Assembly (NCBI RefSeq): GCF_004004565.1
Contig: NZ_SACM01000002.1
Span: forward strand, 186,001-250,000
DNA length: 64,000 nt
Origin: Inhella crocodyli
GTDB taxonomy: Bacteria > Pseudomonadota > Gammaproteobacteria > Burkholderiales > Burkholderiaceae_C
Direction: 5' to 3'
Part shown: piece by piece, positions 1 to 6,998 of the stretch
How the letters are laid out: every line of letters begins with the position of its first letter
Position numbering within the stretch: the first letter of the stretch is position 1
Notes under the pieces: model-generated
The model's database searches: none
The model's input: the letters and a program-made list of their open reading frames with translations, nothing else
Told to the model about the DNA's origin: nothing
Made by a program: the position numbers and the translations under genes

Positions 1-4
1 CGGC

Positions 5-130
5 ATGTGGTTGTTGCTGCTCGAGGCGCTGGGGGCGCTGCTCATCTTCGTGTTCATCATCTGGTGGACGATGTTCTCTGGCCGCAAAGGCGGCGAACGC
101 CGCGACGACGGGGACCCGCCGGCTCAGTGA
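5..130 (+). CDS. small single-pass membrane peptide (possibly partial)
   Basis: A 41-residue reading frame starts at an ATG at the very edge of the window. It has one hydrophobic segment (about residues 2-24, rich in Leu, Ile, Phe and Trp) followed by a charged tail with RKGGERRDD. The pattern suggests one inner-membrane helix with a cytoplasmic tail. Its stop overlaps the end of the convergent apaG gene by a few bases. The sequence upstream is missing, so the true start and any promoter cannot be judged and this could be the end of a longer gene. No family is recognised. Confidence 0.4.
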   Translation: MWLLLLEALGALLIFVFIIWWTMFSGRKGGERRDDGDPPAQ

Positions 131-498
131 AGCTGACCGCTGTCGCTCAGCAAGAACTCGGGCACCTCGGCCCAAAACACCTCGGCCGATTCACTGACGC
201 AGAGGTACTGCCCCTTCATCGTGCCCTGGGGCGTGGCGATGCTGGCCCAACTGCTGTATTGGAACGATTGCCCCGGCTGCAAGTAGGGCTGGTGGCCGAC
301 GACCCCCAGGCCCCGCACCTCTTGCTCGGCGCCTGCGGTGTCGACGATGGTCCAGCGCCGCGCGACCAATTGCGCGGGCACACTGCCCGTGTTTTCGATG
401 GTCACGCTGTAGCTGTAAGCCCAGCGGCCCTCGTCCGGGGCGGTTTGCTCGGGCAAGGGCTTGACCTCGACGCGGCAGGTGAACTCGGCTTGGGGCAT
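124..498 (-). CDS. apaG: ApaG domain protein (Co2+/Mg2+ efflux-associated)
   Basis: A 124-residue protein, the usual size for ApaG, with the family's beta-sandwich pattern. It shows ENTGSVPAQLVARRW, a glycine-rich turn (RGLGVVGHQP) and a C-terminal motif with TPQGTMKGQY. ApaG is a small fibronectin-III-like fold; enterobacterial mutants are linked to cobalt resistance and magnesium efflux, but the biochemical role is unsettled. The gene starts head-to-head with tag, the two start codons being about 10 bp apart, so each promoter must lie inside the other gene or be very compact. Its 3' end overlaps the small upstream reading frame on the other strand. Confidence 0.93.
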   Translation of the reverse strand: MPQAEFTCRVEVKPLPEQTAPDEGRWAYSYSVTIENTGSVPAQLVARRWTIVDTAGAEQEVRGLGVVGHQPYLQPGQSFQYSSWASIATPQGTMKGQYLCVSESAEVFWAEVPEFLLSDSGQLH

Positions 499-508
499 GG
501 AGGCGGTG

Positions 509-1120
509 ATGTTGAAGACGGTGGAAGGCGACGACAGTGTGCGCCGCTGCGCGTGGTGCGAGGCGCCTGATTTTCCGGCCTACCGCCGGTACCACGACGA
601 AGAATGGGGCTTCCCGGTGGGTGACGAGACGCGCCTGTTCGAAAAACTCTGCCTGGAGGGCTTTCAGGCGGGGCTGTCCTGGCGGACCATCTTGGCCAAG
701 CGCGAGGCCTTTCGCGCGGGCTTTGCCGGGTTCGATCCCGTGCGCGTGGCGGCATTCACCGAGGCCGACGTGCAGCGCCTGCTGGCCGACGCCGGCATCG
801 TGCGCCACCGCGGCAAGATCGAGGCGGCCATCGGCAACGCCCGGGCCCTGCTGGCCATGCACGCCCGCGGCGAGCGCTTGGGCCCCTTGGTCTGGTCGCA
901 CGAAGAGACCAAGCCCGCCGCAGAGCCCGTGATGCGCAGCGAGTCGCCGGCCTCGCAGGCCCTGTCCAAGGCGCTCAAAGCGCGCGGCTGGCGCTTCGTG
1001 GGCCCAACGACCGTGTACGCCTTCCTGCAGTCCATGGGCGTCGTCAACGACCACCCCAGCGCCTGCGCCGGCCGCTCGCGGGCCTTGGCGGCCAGGGCCT
1101 CCTTCCGCGTGCCTTCCTAA
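509..1120 (+). CDS. tag: DNA-3-methyladenine glycosylase I
   Basis: A 203-residue base-excision repair enzyme that removes 3-methyladenine from alkylated DNA. Tag hallmarks are visible: N-terminal RRCAWC and RRYHDEEWG, the helix LFEKLCLEGFQAGLSW with the conserved Glu and Trp, and C-terminal VNDHPSAC. The Cys and His residues match the zinc site of the family. I chose the ATG at 509 because GGAGG sits 5 nt before it; an in-frame ATG at 497 is possible and would overlap the apaG start. The stop codon TAA overlaps the predicted -10 box of rpe. Confidence 0.92.
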   Translation: MLKTVEGDDSVRRCAWCEAPDFPAYRRYHDEEWGFPVGDETRLFEKLCLEGFQAGLSWRTILAKREAFRAGFAGFDPVRVAAFTEADVQRLLADAGIVRHRGKIEAAIGNARALLAMHARGERLGPLVWSHEETKPAAEPVMRSESPASQALSKALKARGWRFVGPTTVYAFLQSMGVVNDHPSACAGRSRALAARASFRVPS

Positions 1121-1123
1121 AAT
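1118..1123 (+). promoter_or_regulatory. -10 box of rpe, predicted leaderless
   Basis: TAAAAT lies 6 nt before the rpe ATG and overlaps the tag stop codon. With a normal 6-7 nt discriminator the transcript would start at the A of the start codon. No convincing -35 box or Shine-Dalgarno sequence is visible. The same layout recurs elsewhere in the window (46322, 52802, 63422, 3737). Confidence 0.5.
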
Positions 1124-1129
1124 CGGGCC

Positions 1130-1807
1130 ATGACTGCCCTCATTGCCCCGAGCCTGTTGTCGGCCGATTTCGCCCGCCTGGGCCAAGAGTGCCGCGACGT
1201 GCTCGCCGCCGGTGCCGACTGGATCCACTTCGACGTGATGGACAACCATTACGTCCCCAACCTGACCTTCGGCCCCATGGTGTGCCAGGCCCTGCGCCCG
1301 CACGCCGTCAAGCCCGATGGCACGCCGGCCGTGATCGACGTGCACCTGATGGTCGAGCCGGTCGATGCCCTGGCCCAGGCCTTTTGCAAGGCCGGTGCCG
1401 ACGTGGTGAGCTTCCACCCCGAGGCCAGCAAGCACGTCGATCGCACGCTGCAGCTCATCCAGGCCGAGGGCAAGCAAGCGGGCTTGGTGTTCAACCCCGG
1501 CACGCCGTTGGACGTGCTGGACTGGGTGATCGACAAGGTCGACCTGATCCTGATCATGAGCGTGAACCCCGGCTTTGGCGGCCAGAGCTTCATCGACAGC
1601 GCGCTGCGCAAGCTGGAGCAAGCGCGCCGCTTGATCGAGCGCACCGGCCGCGACATCCGCCTGGAGATCGACGGGGGCGTGAAGGTGGACAACATCCGCC
1701 GCATCGCCGACGCCGGCGCCGACACCTTCGTGGCCGGCTCGGCCATCTTTGGCCAGCCCGACTACCGCCGGGTGATCGACGCCATGCGCGCGCAGCTTGC
1801 TGCTTGA
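1130..1807 (+). CDS. rpe: ribulose-phosphate 3-epimerase
   Basis: A 225-residue TIM-barrel enzyme that interconverts ribulose 5-phosphate and xylulose 5-phosphate in the pentose phosphate or Calvin cycle. Family motifs are all present: [13 protein letters not shown] at the N-terminus, [17 protein letters not shown] (metal His and Asp), [19 protein letters not shown] and [10 protein letters not shown] (second catalytic Asp). Length is typical. It is followed 10 nt later by a small phosphatase gene and then gph, so the three probably form one unit. The ATG has a -10-like TAAAAT only 6 nt upstream and no ribosome binding site. Confidence 0.97.
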   Translation: MTALIAPSLLSADFARLGQECRDVLAAGADWIHFDVMDNHYVPNLTFGPMVCQALRPHAVKPDGTPAVIDVHLMVEPVDALAQAFCKAGADVVSFHPEASKHVDRTLQLIQAEGKQAGLVFNPGTPLDVLDWVIDKVDLILIMSVNPGFGGQSFIDSALRKLEQARRLIERTGRDIRLEIDGGVKVDNIRRIADAGADTFVAGSAIFGQPDYRRVIDAMRAQLAA

Positions 1808-1817
1808 CGGCCGCTGG

Positions 1818-2270
1818 ATGCACGATTCCATCCTCGTCGTCTGCCGCGCCAACCTGTGCCGCTCGCCCATGGCCGAGGTGGTCTTGCGCGCTTGCGCGCC
1901 GGCCATGGGCGTGAACCGCGTGGGCTCGGCCGGGGTCTGGGCCTCGTCCCGTCCTGAGGCCATGGACGCGCGGGCCCGCGCCGCGCTGGAACGCCGCAAG
2001 TACAGCGTGCCGGCCAAGTGGAAGTCGCGCCGCGTGTCGCGCGACGACCTGGCCGACTGGGAGCTGATCCTGGCGGCCGACCAAGAGGTGCTCAAGGCCC
2101 TTCAGGCCCTGTGGCCCGATGCCCCGCCGCAGCGCCTGCGCCTGTTCCTCGACCACGTGCCCGGTCACCAGGGGCAGGACGTGCCCGACCCTTATTACTC
2201 CAGCGCGGCCGGCTTCGAGCAGGCCTTGGACCTCATCGAACGCGCCGTCGTCGCCTTGGGCCGTGCCTGA
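1818..2270 (+). CDS. low-molecular-weight protein-tyrosine-phosphatase family protein
   Basis: A 150-residue protein with the LMW-PTP signature loop near the N-terminus: VVCRANLCRSPMAE contains the catalytic C-x5-R-S motif. The matching general-acid aspartate is in VPDPYYSS near the C-terminus. The family removes phosphate from tyrosine or, in some members, arginine; the bacterial partner is often an exopolysaccharide kinase, none of which is seen here. An earlier start at 1797 exists, but the ATG at 1818 fits the family N-terminus best. The gene lies between rpe and gph and overlaps the gph start by 8 nt, suggesting translational coupling. Confidence 0.88.
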   Translation: MHDSILVVCRANLCRSPMAEVVLRACAPAMGVNRVGSAGVWASSRPEAMDARARAALERRKYSVPAKWKSRRVSRDDLADWELILAADQEVLKALQALWPDAPPQRLRLFLDHVPGHQGQDVPDPYYSSAAGFEQALDLIERAVVALGRA

Positions 2271-2982
2271 CCGGCCCGTGCAGCCCGTGCCGCCCCTTCG
2301 GCCCATTCCGCCCATTCCGCCCACTCGGCCCAAGGCGTTGCTGATCGACCTCGACGGCACCCTGGTCGACACCCTGGGGGACTTCGTGGCGGCCTTGCAA
2401 GCCACCGGCCGGGAACTCGGCCTGGGGGCCACCGACCCCGCCTGGGTGCGCCAGGCCATCGGCCGTGGCGGCCAGCGCTTGGTGCAAGCCTGGCTGACCC
2501 AGCTTGGCGCGCCGGCGGATCGGTTCGACGCTGCTTGGGCGGCCTACTCGGCGCATTACGCCGCGGTCAACGGCCGCCATGCGCAGGTGTTCGAGGGCGT
2601 GCGCGAGGCGATCCCGCGTTTGGGCATGCCCCTGGCCTGTGTCACCAACAAGCCGCAAGCCAACGCCGAGGCGCTGCTGCGCCAGCTGGGCCTGCGCGAC
2701 GCCTTCGCGGTCGTGGTGGGTCAACAAGCGGGCCTGCGCCCCAAGCCGCACCCCGACGCTTTGCTGCGCGCGTGCGAGGCCCTGGGCATCGCGCCTGCGC
2801 AGACCTGGATGGTGGGCGACTCCCGCAATGACGCCGAATCGGCCGAAGCGGCCGCTTGTGGCGCCGTGGTGCTCATGCGCTACGGCTACAACCATGGGGA
2901 GGCGGTGCACGAGGTGCCCGCCTTGGCCCATTTGGATCGTTTGGACGAATTGCCCGCGCTGTGGCGCGGGCCAGCGGACTGA
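2263..2982 (+). CDS. gph: phosphoglycolate phosphatase, HAD family
   Basis: A HAD hydrolase of about 239 residues that dephosphorylates 2-phosphoglycolate. HAD motifs: DLDGTLVDT (nucleophile Asp), VTNKPQ (motif II Thr), KPHPDALL (motif III Lys) and MVGDSRNDAESA (motif IV). The rpe-gph arrangement is a common proteobacterial pair. The start is uncertain: no ATG precedes motif I, so I use GTG 2263, which overlaps the upstream stop. This gives an unusual proline-rich N-terminus (VPPLRPIPPIPPTRP) encoded by a short CCCATTCCG tandem repeat. GTG 2278 or 2287 are alternatives. Confidence 0.9.
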   Translation: MPDRPVQPVPPLRPIPPIPPTRPKALLIDLDGTLVDTLGDFVAALQATGRELGLGATDPAWVRQAIGRGGQRLVQAWLTQLGAPADRFDAAWAAYSAHYAAVNGRHAQVFEGVREAIPRLGMPLACVTNKPQANAEALLRQLGLRDAFAVVVGQQAGLRPKPHPDALLRACEALGIAPAQTWMVGDSRNDAESAEAAACGAVVLMRYGYNHGEAVHEVPALAHLDRLDELPALWRGPAD

Positions 2983-3021
2983 GCGAGCACCTCGCGGGTC
3001 GCTCAGTCCTGGGCGCTCCAC

Positions 3022-3615
3022 TCAGCGCGATTTGCCCTTGCCCAGCCAGGCGTCCTTCAGGTTGTCGTCGGCCGGGTGCTCGCCCACCCAAATGCGCAGC
3101 AGGGCGGCGTAGAACTCGGGCTCTTTGATCGGTTCGCCGGCGGCCTTGCCGTCGAAGAACACTTGCGAGCCGGTGCCCGGGATCCAGTCGACTTGGATGT
3201 TGCTGCCCGAGGGTGCGCGCTTGATGTCGGCAAAGATTTGGCCGAACTTGAAGATGCCGTTGATCGTCTTGGAACGGTCTTCGGGCGTCATGTTCTTTTG
3301 CATGGCCTCGGTGAAGGCTTTGCCCAGGTCCTTGCCGTCGACGTCGCGGAGCATCTTGATCTGCACCCGCTTGGCGCCGTCCATCTTGATGATGGCGTCC
3401 GGCGTGTCGGCCTTGGCCTTGATGTAGAGGCCGGCGGCGTACACCTTGAACACCGCGCGGTAGCGCACGCCCGCGCCATTGAGCACCAGCTTCTGGCCGG
3501 CCACTTCGGCCGAGGTTTCGAACTTGGCGCCGCCGGCGTCCACGGTTTGGGCCTGGGTGGCGAACGGCAGGGCGAGGGACAGCAATACGGTCAGTGCGGC
3601 ACGGCGCAAGATCAT
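3022..3615 (-). CDS. secreted chalcone isomerase-like protein
   Basis: A 197-residue protein with a clear Sec signal peptide (ILRRAALTVLLSLALPFATQA, cleavage likely after the AQ/A region near residue 22). The mature part resembles the chalcone-isomerase-like fold found in bacterial periplasmic proteins: GVRYRAVFKVYAAGLYI, then KRVQIKMLRDVDGKDL and a C-terminal LLRIWVGEHPADDNLKDAWLGK. Bacterial members have no proven isomerase activity, so no substrate is claimed. I chose the ATG at 3615 because it begins the signal peptide and has GGAG upstream. The gene converges on gph with a 39-nt gap. Confidence 0.85.
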   Translation of the reverse strand: MILRRAALTVLLSLALPFATQAQTVDAGGAKFETSAEVAGQKLVLNGAGVRYRAVFKVYAAGLYIKAKADTPDAIIKMDGAKRVQIKMLRDVDGKDLGKAFTEAMQKNMTPEDRSKTINGIFKFGQIFADIKRAPSGSNIQVDWIPGTGSQVFFDGKAAGEPIKEPEFYAALLRIWVGEHPADDNLKDAWLGKGKSR

Positions 3616-3736
3616 GGCGAGGGTCTCCGGTTGGTGATGGCTGGCTTGCCAGGGGGTGCAAGGTGCAGCGCGGCCCATTGTGGCGCGCAGGAATCGCCTC
3701 GGCGAGTTCGGGTGAATCCGCCCCCATTCGCCCCGC

Positions 3737-3742
3737 TAAACT
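3737..3742 (+). promoter_or_regulatory. candidate -10 box for the trp leader
   Basis: TAAACT lies 7 nt before the ATG of a 21-codon leader reading frame, the same spacing seen at other predicted leaderless starts in this window. No clear -35 box. It would make a transcript starting at or next to the leader ATG. Confidence 0.35.
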
Positions 3743-3749
3743 GGCTCGC

Positions 3750-3815
3750 ATGTTCATTCCACGCACGCACATGCACGGGTCGGGAGACCGGGGAGCCTGG
3801 CCCTGGCGGGCCTGA
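3750..3815 (+). CDS. candidate trp leader peptide
   Basis: A 21-codon reading frame ends in GAWPWRA, so two Trp codons (3798-3800 and 3804-3806) lie just before its stop, 93 nt ahead of the trpE start. Tryptophan-rich short peptides ahead of trpE are the sensing part of ribosome-mediated attenuation. No Shine-Dalgarno is visible, but the ATG is 7 nt from a -10-like TAAACT, so translation could be leaderless. Two Trp codons are fewer than in some leaders. It could also be a chance reading frame. Confidence 0.35.
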   Translation: MFIPRTHMHGSGDRGAWPWRA

Positions 3816-3870
3816 GCGCGCCCCTCACCCGCTTCCCCTTTGGCATGTGCCGATGCCGCCTGCGACGCGC

Positions 3871-3889
3871 AAGTCCGGCGGCCGGACTT
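3871..3889 (+). promoter_or_regulatory. stem-loop in the trpE leader, candidate attenuator
   Basis: AAGTCCGG and CCGGACTT form a perfect 8-bp stem around a CGG loop, followed by only a short T run. An upstream GCCGCC (3855-3860) can pair with GGCGGC (3877-3882) inside the stem, and GGCGG at 3805-3809, overlapping the Trp codons, can pair with 3856-3860. That gives the three mutually exclusive pairings expected of an attenuator. The weak T tract makes termination uncertain; occlusion of trpE translation is an alternative. Confidence 0.35.
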
Positions 3890-3908
3890 TCATCCTGAAA
3901 GCCCTGAC

Positions 3909-5393
3909 GTGATCTCGAACGACGACTTCCAACGCCTGGCCGCCGCCGGGCACAACCGCATTCCCTTGGTCCGCCAGGCCCTGGCCGACCTGGACACGCC
4001 GCTGTCCCTGTACTTCAAGCTCTGCGGCGGCCAGCGCCACAGCTTTTTGCTCGAGTCGGTGGTCGGCGGCGAGCGCTTCGGCCGCTACTCCTTCATCGGC
4101 CTGCCCGCCCGCACGCTGCTGCGCGCCACGGGCAGGGTCACCGAGCTGGTGACCGACGGCGCCGTGGTCGAGCGCTGGGAGGGCAACCCCCTGGACGCCA
4201 TCACCGCCTACCAGGAGCGCCTGAAGCCCGCGGTGCCGCAAGGCCTGCCGCGCTTTTGCGGTGGCTTGGCCGGCTATTTCGGCTACGAAGCCGTGCGCGC
4301 CATCGAGCCCAAACTGCAAGCCACCCGCCCCGCAGGGGGCCTGGGCACGCCCGACATCCAGCTGCTGCTGAGCGAAGAAGTCGTGGTCGTCGACAGCCTG
4401 GCCAGCCGCCTGCACTTCATCGTCTGGGCCGATCCGTCGCAACCCGGCGCCTACGAGGCCGCCCAGGCCCGATTGGCCGCGCTGGCCGACCGGGCACAGC
4501 GCCCGGCCAGCGCGCCGCCCCTGGTGCCCATGGCGGCGCACCCCGTGGAGCGCCATTTCGCCAAGGCCGATCTGATCGCGGCCGTGGAGAAGGCCAAGGA
4601 CTACATCGCCGCGGGCGACTGCATGCAGGTCGTCATCGGCCAGCGACTGAGCAAGCGCTTCGACGCCCCGCCCATCAACCTCTATCGGGCGCTGCGCACC
4701 CTCAACCCCAGCCCCTACATGTACTTCTACGACATGGGGGAGTTCCAGATCGTCGGCGCCTCGCCGGAGATCCTGGTCCGCGAAGAGCGCCTGCCCGACA
4801 ACCAGCGCAAGATCACCATCCGCCCCCTGGCCGGCACGCGCCCGCGCGGCGCCACGCCCGAGGCCGACGCGGCACTGGAAGCCGAACTGCGGGCCGACGC
4901 CAAGGAGCGCGCCGAGCACCTGATGCTCATCGACCTGGCCCGCAACGACATCGGCCGCGTGGCCCGCACGGGCAGCGTCAAGGTCACCGAGGCCTTTGCC
5001 GTCGAGCGCTACTCGCACGTCATGCACATCGTCAGCAACGTCGAGGGCATCCTGCGTCCCGAGGTCGGCCAGCTGGACGTGCTCAAGGCCACCTTCCCGG
5101 CGGGCACCTTGACGGGCGCGCCCAAGGTGCGCGCCATGGAGCTCATCGACGAGCTGGAGCCGGTGGAGCGCGGCATTTACGGCGGGGCTTGCGGCTACGT
5201 GAGCTTTGCCGGGGACATGGACCTGGCCATTGCCATCCGCACGGGCATCGTCAAGGACGGCGTGCTGCACGTGCAGGCCGCGGCCGGCGTGGTGGCCGAC
5301 TCCGTGCCCGAACTCGAGTGGAAAGAAACCGAGGCCAAGGCGCGCGCCGTGCTGGCCGCTGCCGAATTGGTCGAAGGAGGGCTGGCATCGTGA
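3909..5393 (+). CDS. trpE: anthranilate synthase component I
   Basis: A 494-residue enzyme that converts chorismate to anthranilate with ammonia supplied by TrpG, the first step of tryptophan synthesis. The N-terminal half includes NRIPLVRQALADLDTPLSLYFKL and LLESVVGGERFGRYSF, the region that binds feedback-inhibiting tryptophan. The chorismate-binding C-terminal half has RPLAGTRPRG, HLMLIDLARNDIGRV, GTLTGAPKVRAMELIDELE and GGACGYVSF. I chose GTG 3909 because VISNDDFQRLAAAGHNRIP matches the family start; a 23-codon upstream extension to an ATG at 3840 looks non-native. TrpG overlaps its stop. Confidence 0.97.
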   Translation: MISNDDFQRLAAAGHNRIPLVRQALADLDTPLSLYFKLCGGQRHSFLLESVVGGERFGRYSFIGLPARTLLRATGRVTELVTDGAVVERWEGNPLDAITAYQERLKPAVPQGLPRFCGGLAGYFGYEAVRAIEPKLQATRPAGGLGTPDIQLLLSEEVVVVDSLASRLHFIVWADPSQPGAYEAAQARLAALADRAQRPASAPPLVPMAAHPVERHFAKADLIAAVEKAKDYIAAGDCMQVVIGQRLSKRFDAPPINLYRALRTLNPSPYMYFYDMGEFQIVGASPEILVREERLPDNQRKITIRPLAGTRPRGATPEADAALEAELRADAKERAEHLMLIDLARNDIGRVARTGSVKVTEAFAVERYSHVMHIVSNVEGILRPEVGQLDVLKATFPAGTLTGAPKVRAMELIDELEPVERGIYGGACGYVSFAGDMDLAIAIRTGIVKDGVLHVQAAAGVVADSVPELEWKETEAKARAVLAAAELVEGGLAS

Positions 5394-5974
5394 TTCTCAT
5401 GATCGACAACTACGACAGCTTCACCTTCAACCTCGTCCAGTACCTGGGCGAGTTGGGCGCCGAGGTGAAGGTCGTGCGCAACGACGAGATCGACGTGGCC
5501 GGCATCGGGGCGCTGAAGCCCTCGCACCTCATCCTGTCGCCCGGCCCCTGCACCCCCAACGAAGCGGGCGTCTGCGTCCCGGCCATCCAGGCCTACAAGG
5601 GCCAGTTGCCCATCTTGGGCGTGTGCCTGGGCCACCAAAGCATCGGCCAGGCCTTGGGCGGCAAGATCGTGCGCGCCCAGGTGCAGATGCACGGCAAGGC
5701 CAGCACCATCCACACCGACCAGCGTGGCGTGTTCCACGGCCTGCCCGAGCGCTTCAGCGTCATCCGTTACCACTCGCTGGCCATCGAGCGCGAGACCTGC
5801 CCGCCCGAATTGCTCGTCACCGCCCGCACGGACGATGGCGAGATCATGGGCGTGCGCCACCGGGAGCTGGCCGGCACGGCCGCCCCGCTGGAGGGCGTGC
5901 AGTTCCACCCCGAGTCGATCTTGAGCGAGCACGGCCACGCCATGCTCAAGAACTTCCTCGACCTGAGGAACTGA
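5390..5974 (+). CDS. trpG: anthranilate synthase component II (glutamine amidotransferase)
   Basis: A 194-residue class I glutamine amidotransferase that feeds ammonia to TrpE. The catalytic triad is visible: Cys in GVCLGHQ and His and Glu in FHPES. Oxyanion-hole residues lie in LSPGPCTP. Translation probably starts at GTG 5390, which overlaps the trpE stop (GTGA) and has GGAGG 9 nt upstream; an ATG at 5399 is the alternative. The overlap fits stoichiometric coupling with trpE. Some bacteria use the same subunit for para-aminobenzoate synthesis, which cannot be judged here. Confidence 0.96.
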   Translation: MILMIDNYDSFTFNLVQYLGELGAEVKVVRNDEIDVAGIGALKPSHLILSPGPCTPNEAGVCVPAIQAYKGQLPILGVCLGHQSIGQALGGKIVRAQVQMHGKASTIHTDQRGVFHGLPERFSVIRYHSLAIERETCPPELLVTARTDDGEIMGVRHRELAGTAAPLEGVQFHPESILSEHGHAMLKNFLDLRN

Positions 5975-5975
5975 A

Positions 5976-6995
5976 ATGGCGGTCGATCTCCGCTCCGACA
6001 CGGTCACGCGCCCCACGGCCGCCATGCGCGCCGCCATGATGGCCGCGCCCCTGGGCGACGACGTGTTCGGCGACGACCCGACGGTGAACGCCTTGCAGGC
6101 CCAGGTGGCCGAGCGCCTGGGCTTCGAGGACGCGCTGCTCATGCCCACCGGCACGCAGAGCAACCTCGTCGCCCTGATGGGCCACTGCCAGCGCGGCGAC
6201 GAGTACCTGGTGGGCCAGATGGCCCACTGCTACCGCTGGGAAGGTGGTGGCGCCGCGGTGCTGGGCTCCATCCAGCCCCAGCCCTTGGCCCACCAGCCCG
6301 ACGGCACGCTGGCCTTGGCCGACATCGCCGCGGCCATCAAGCCGGACGACCCGCACTTCGCGCGCACCCGCCTGCTGGCCCTGGAGAACACCCTGGGCGG
6401 CAAGGTCATGCCCTTGGCCTACCTGCAAGAAGCCACGGCGCTGGCCCGACAGCACGGCTTGGCCTGCCACCTCGACGGCGCCCGCCTGTTCAACGCCGCG
6501 GTCGCGCAAGGCGGTGACCCCTTCGAGGCCGCCCGCGCCATCTGCGCGTCCTTCGACAGCGTGTCGGTCTGCTTCTCCAAGGGCCTGGGCGCCCCCATGG
6601 GCTCGGTGCTTTGCGGCTCGCGCGACCTGATTGCCCGCGCACGGCGCTGGCGCAAGGTGGCCGGTGGCGGCCTGCGCCAGGCCGGTCTGCTGGCCGCCGC
6701 CATGCAGCACGCGCTGGACCACCACGTCCACCGCCTGGCCGAGGACCACGCGCTGGCCCGCCGTTTGGCCGATGGCCTGCAGGGGCTGCCCGGCCTGGTG
6801 GTGGAGCCGCCGCAAACCAACATCGTGTTCGCCGACGTCGCGCCCGAGCGTGCCGCCGGCCTGATCGAACACCTGAAGGCACATGGCGTGCTGGCCACGG
6901 GCCTGTACCGCCTGCGTTTTGTCACCCATCTGGACGTGGATGCCACTGGCATCGACCGCGCCATCGACGCCGTCCGCAGCTATTTCAAGGCCTGA
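5976..6995 (+). CDS. ltaE: low-specificity L-threonine aldolase
   Basis: A 339-residue fold-type I PLP enzyme that splits L-threonine or L-allo-threonine into glycine and acetaldehyde. Family signs: VDLRSDTVTRPTAAMR at the N-terminus, GDDVFGDDPTVNALQ, MPTGTQSNLVA, HLDGARLFNA (Asp that holds the PLP ring), SVCFSKGLGAPMGSV with the Schiff-base lysine, and RRWRKVAGGGLRQAG. Length is normal. It starts one base after the trpG stop and ends three bases before trpD, so it is built into the trp operon although it is not a tryptophan enzyme. Confidence 0.95.
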   Translation: MAVDLRSDTVTRPTAAMRAAMMAAPLGDDVFGDDPTVNALQAQVAERLGFEDALLMPTGTQSNLVALMGHCQRGDEYLVGQMAHCYRWEGGGAAVLGSIQPQPLAHQPDGTLALADIAAAIKPDDPHFARTRLLALENTLGGKVMPLAYLQEATALARQHGLACHLDGARLFNAAVAQGGDPFEAARAICASFDSVSVCFSKGLGAPMGSVLCGSRDLIARARRWRKVAGGGLRQAGLLAAAMQHALDHHVHRLAEDHALARRLADGLQGLPGLVVEPPQTNIVFADVAPERAAGLIEHLKAHGVLATGLYRLRFVTHLDVDATGIDRAIDAVRSYFKA

Positions 6996-6998
6996 GCC

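Noticed and set aside
191-2095. Long minus-strand frame across apaG, tag, rpe and the phosphatase gene.
   Set aside because: It covers well-defined genes on both strands and has the composition of a shadow frame.
2983-3004. GAGCGA/TCGCTC and GCGAG/CTCGC stems between gph and the convergent chalcone-isomerase-like gene as a bidirectional terminator.
   Set aside because: Stems are only 5-6 bp and there is no T tract on either side.
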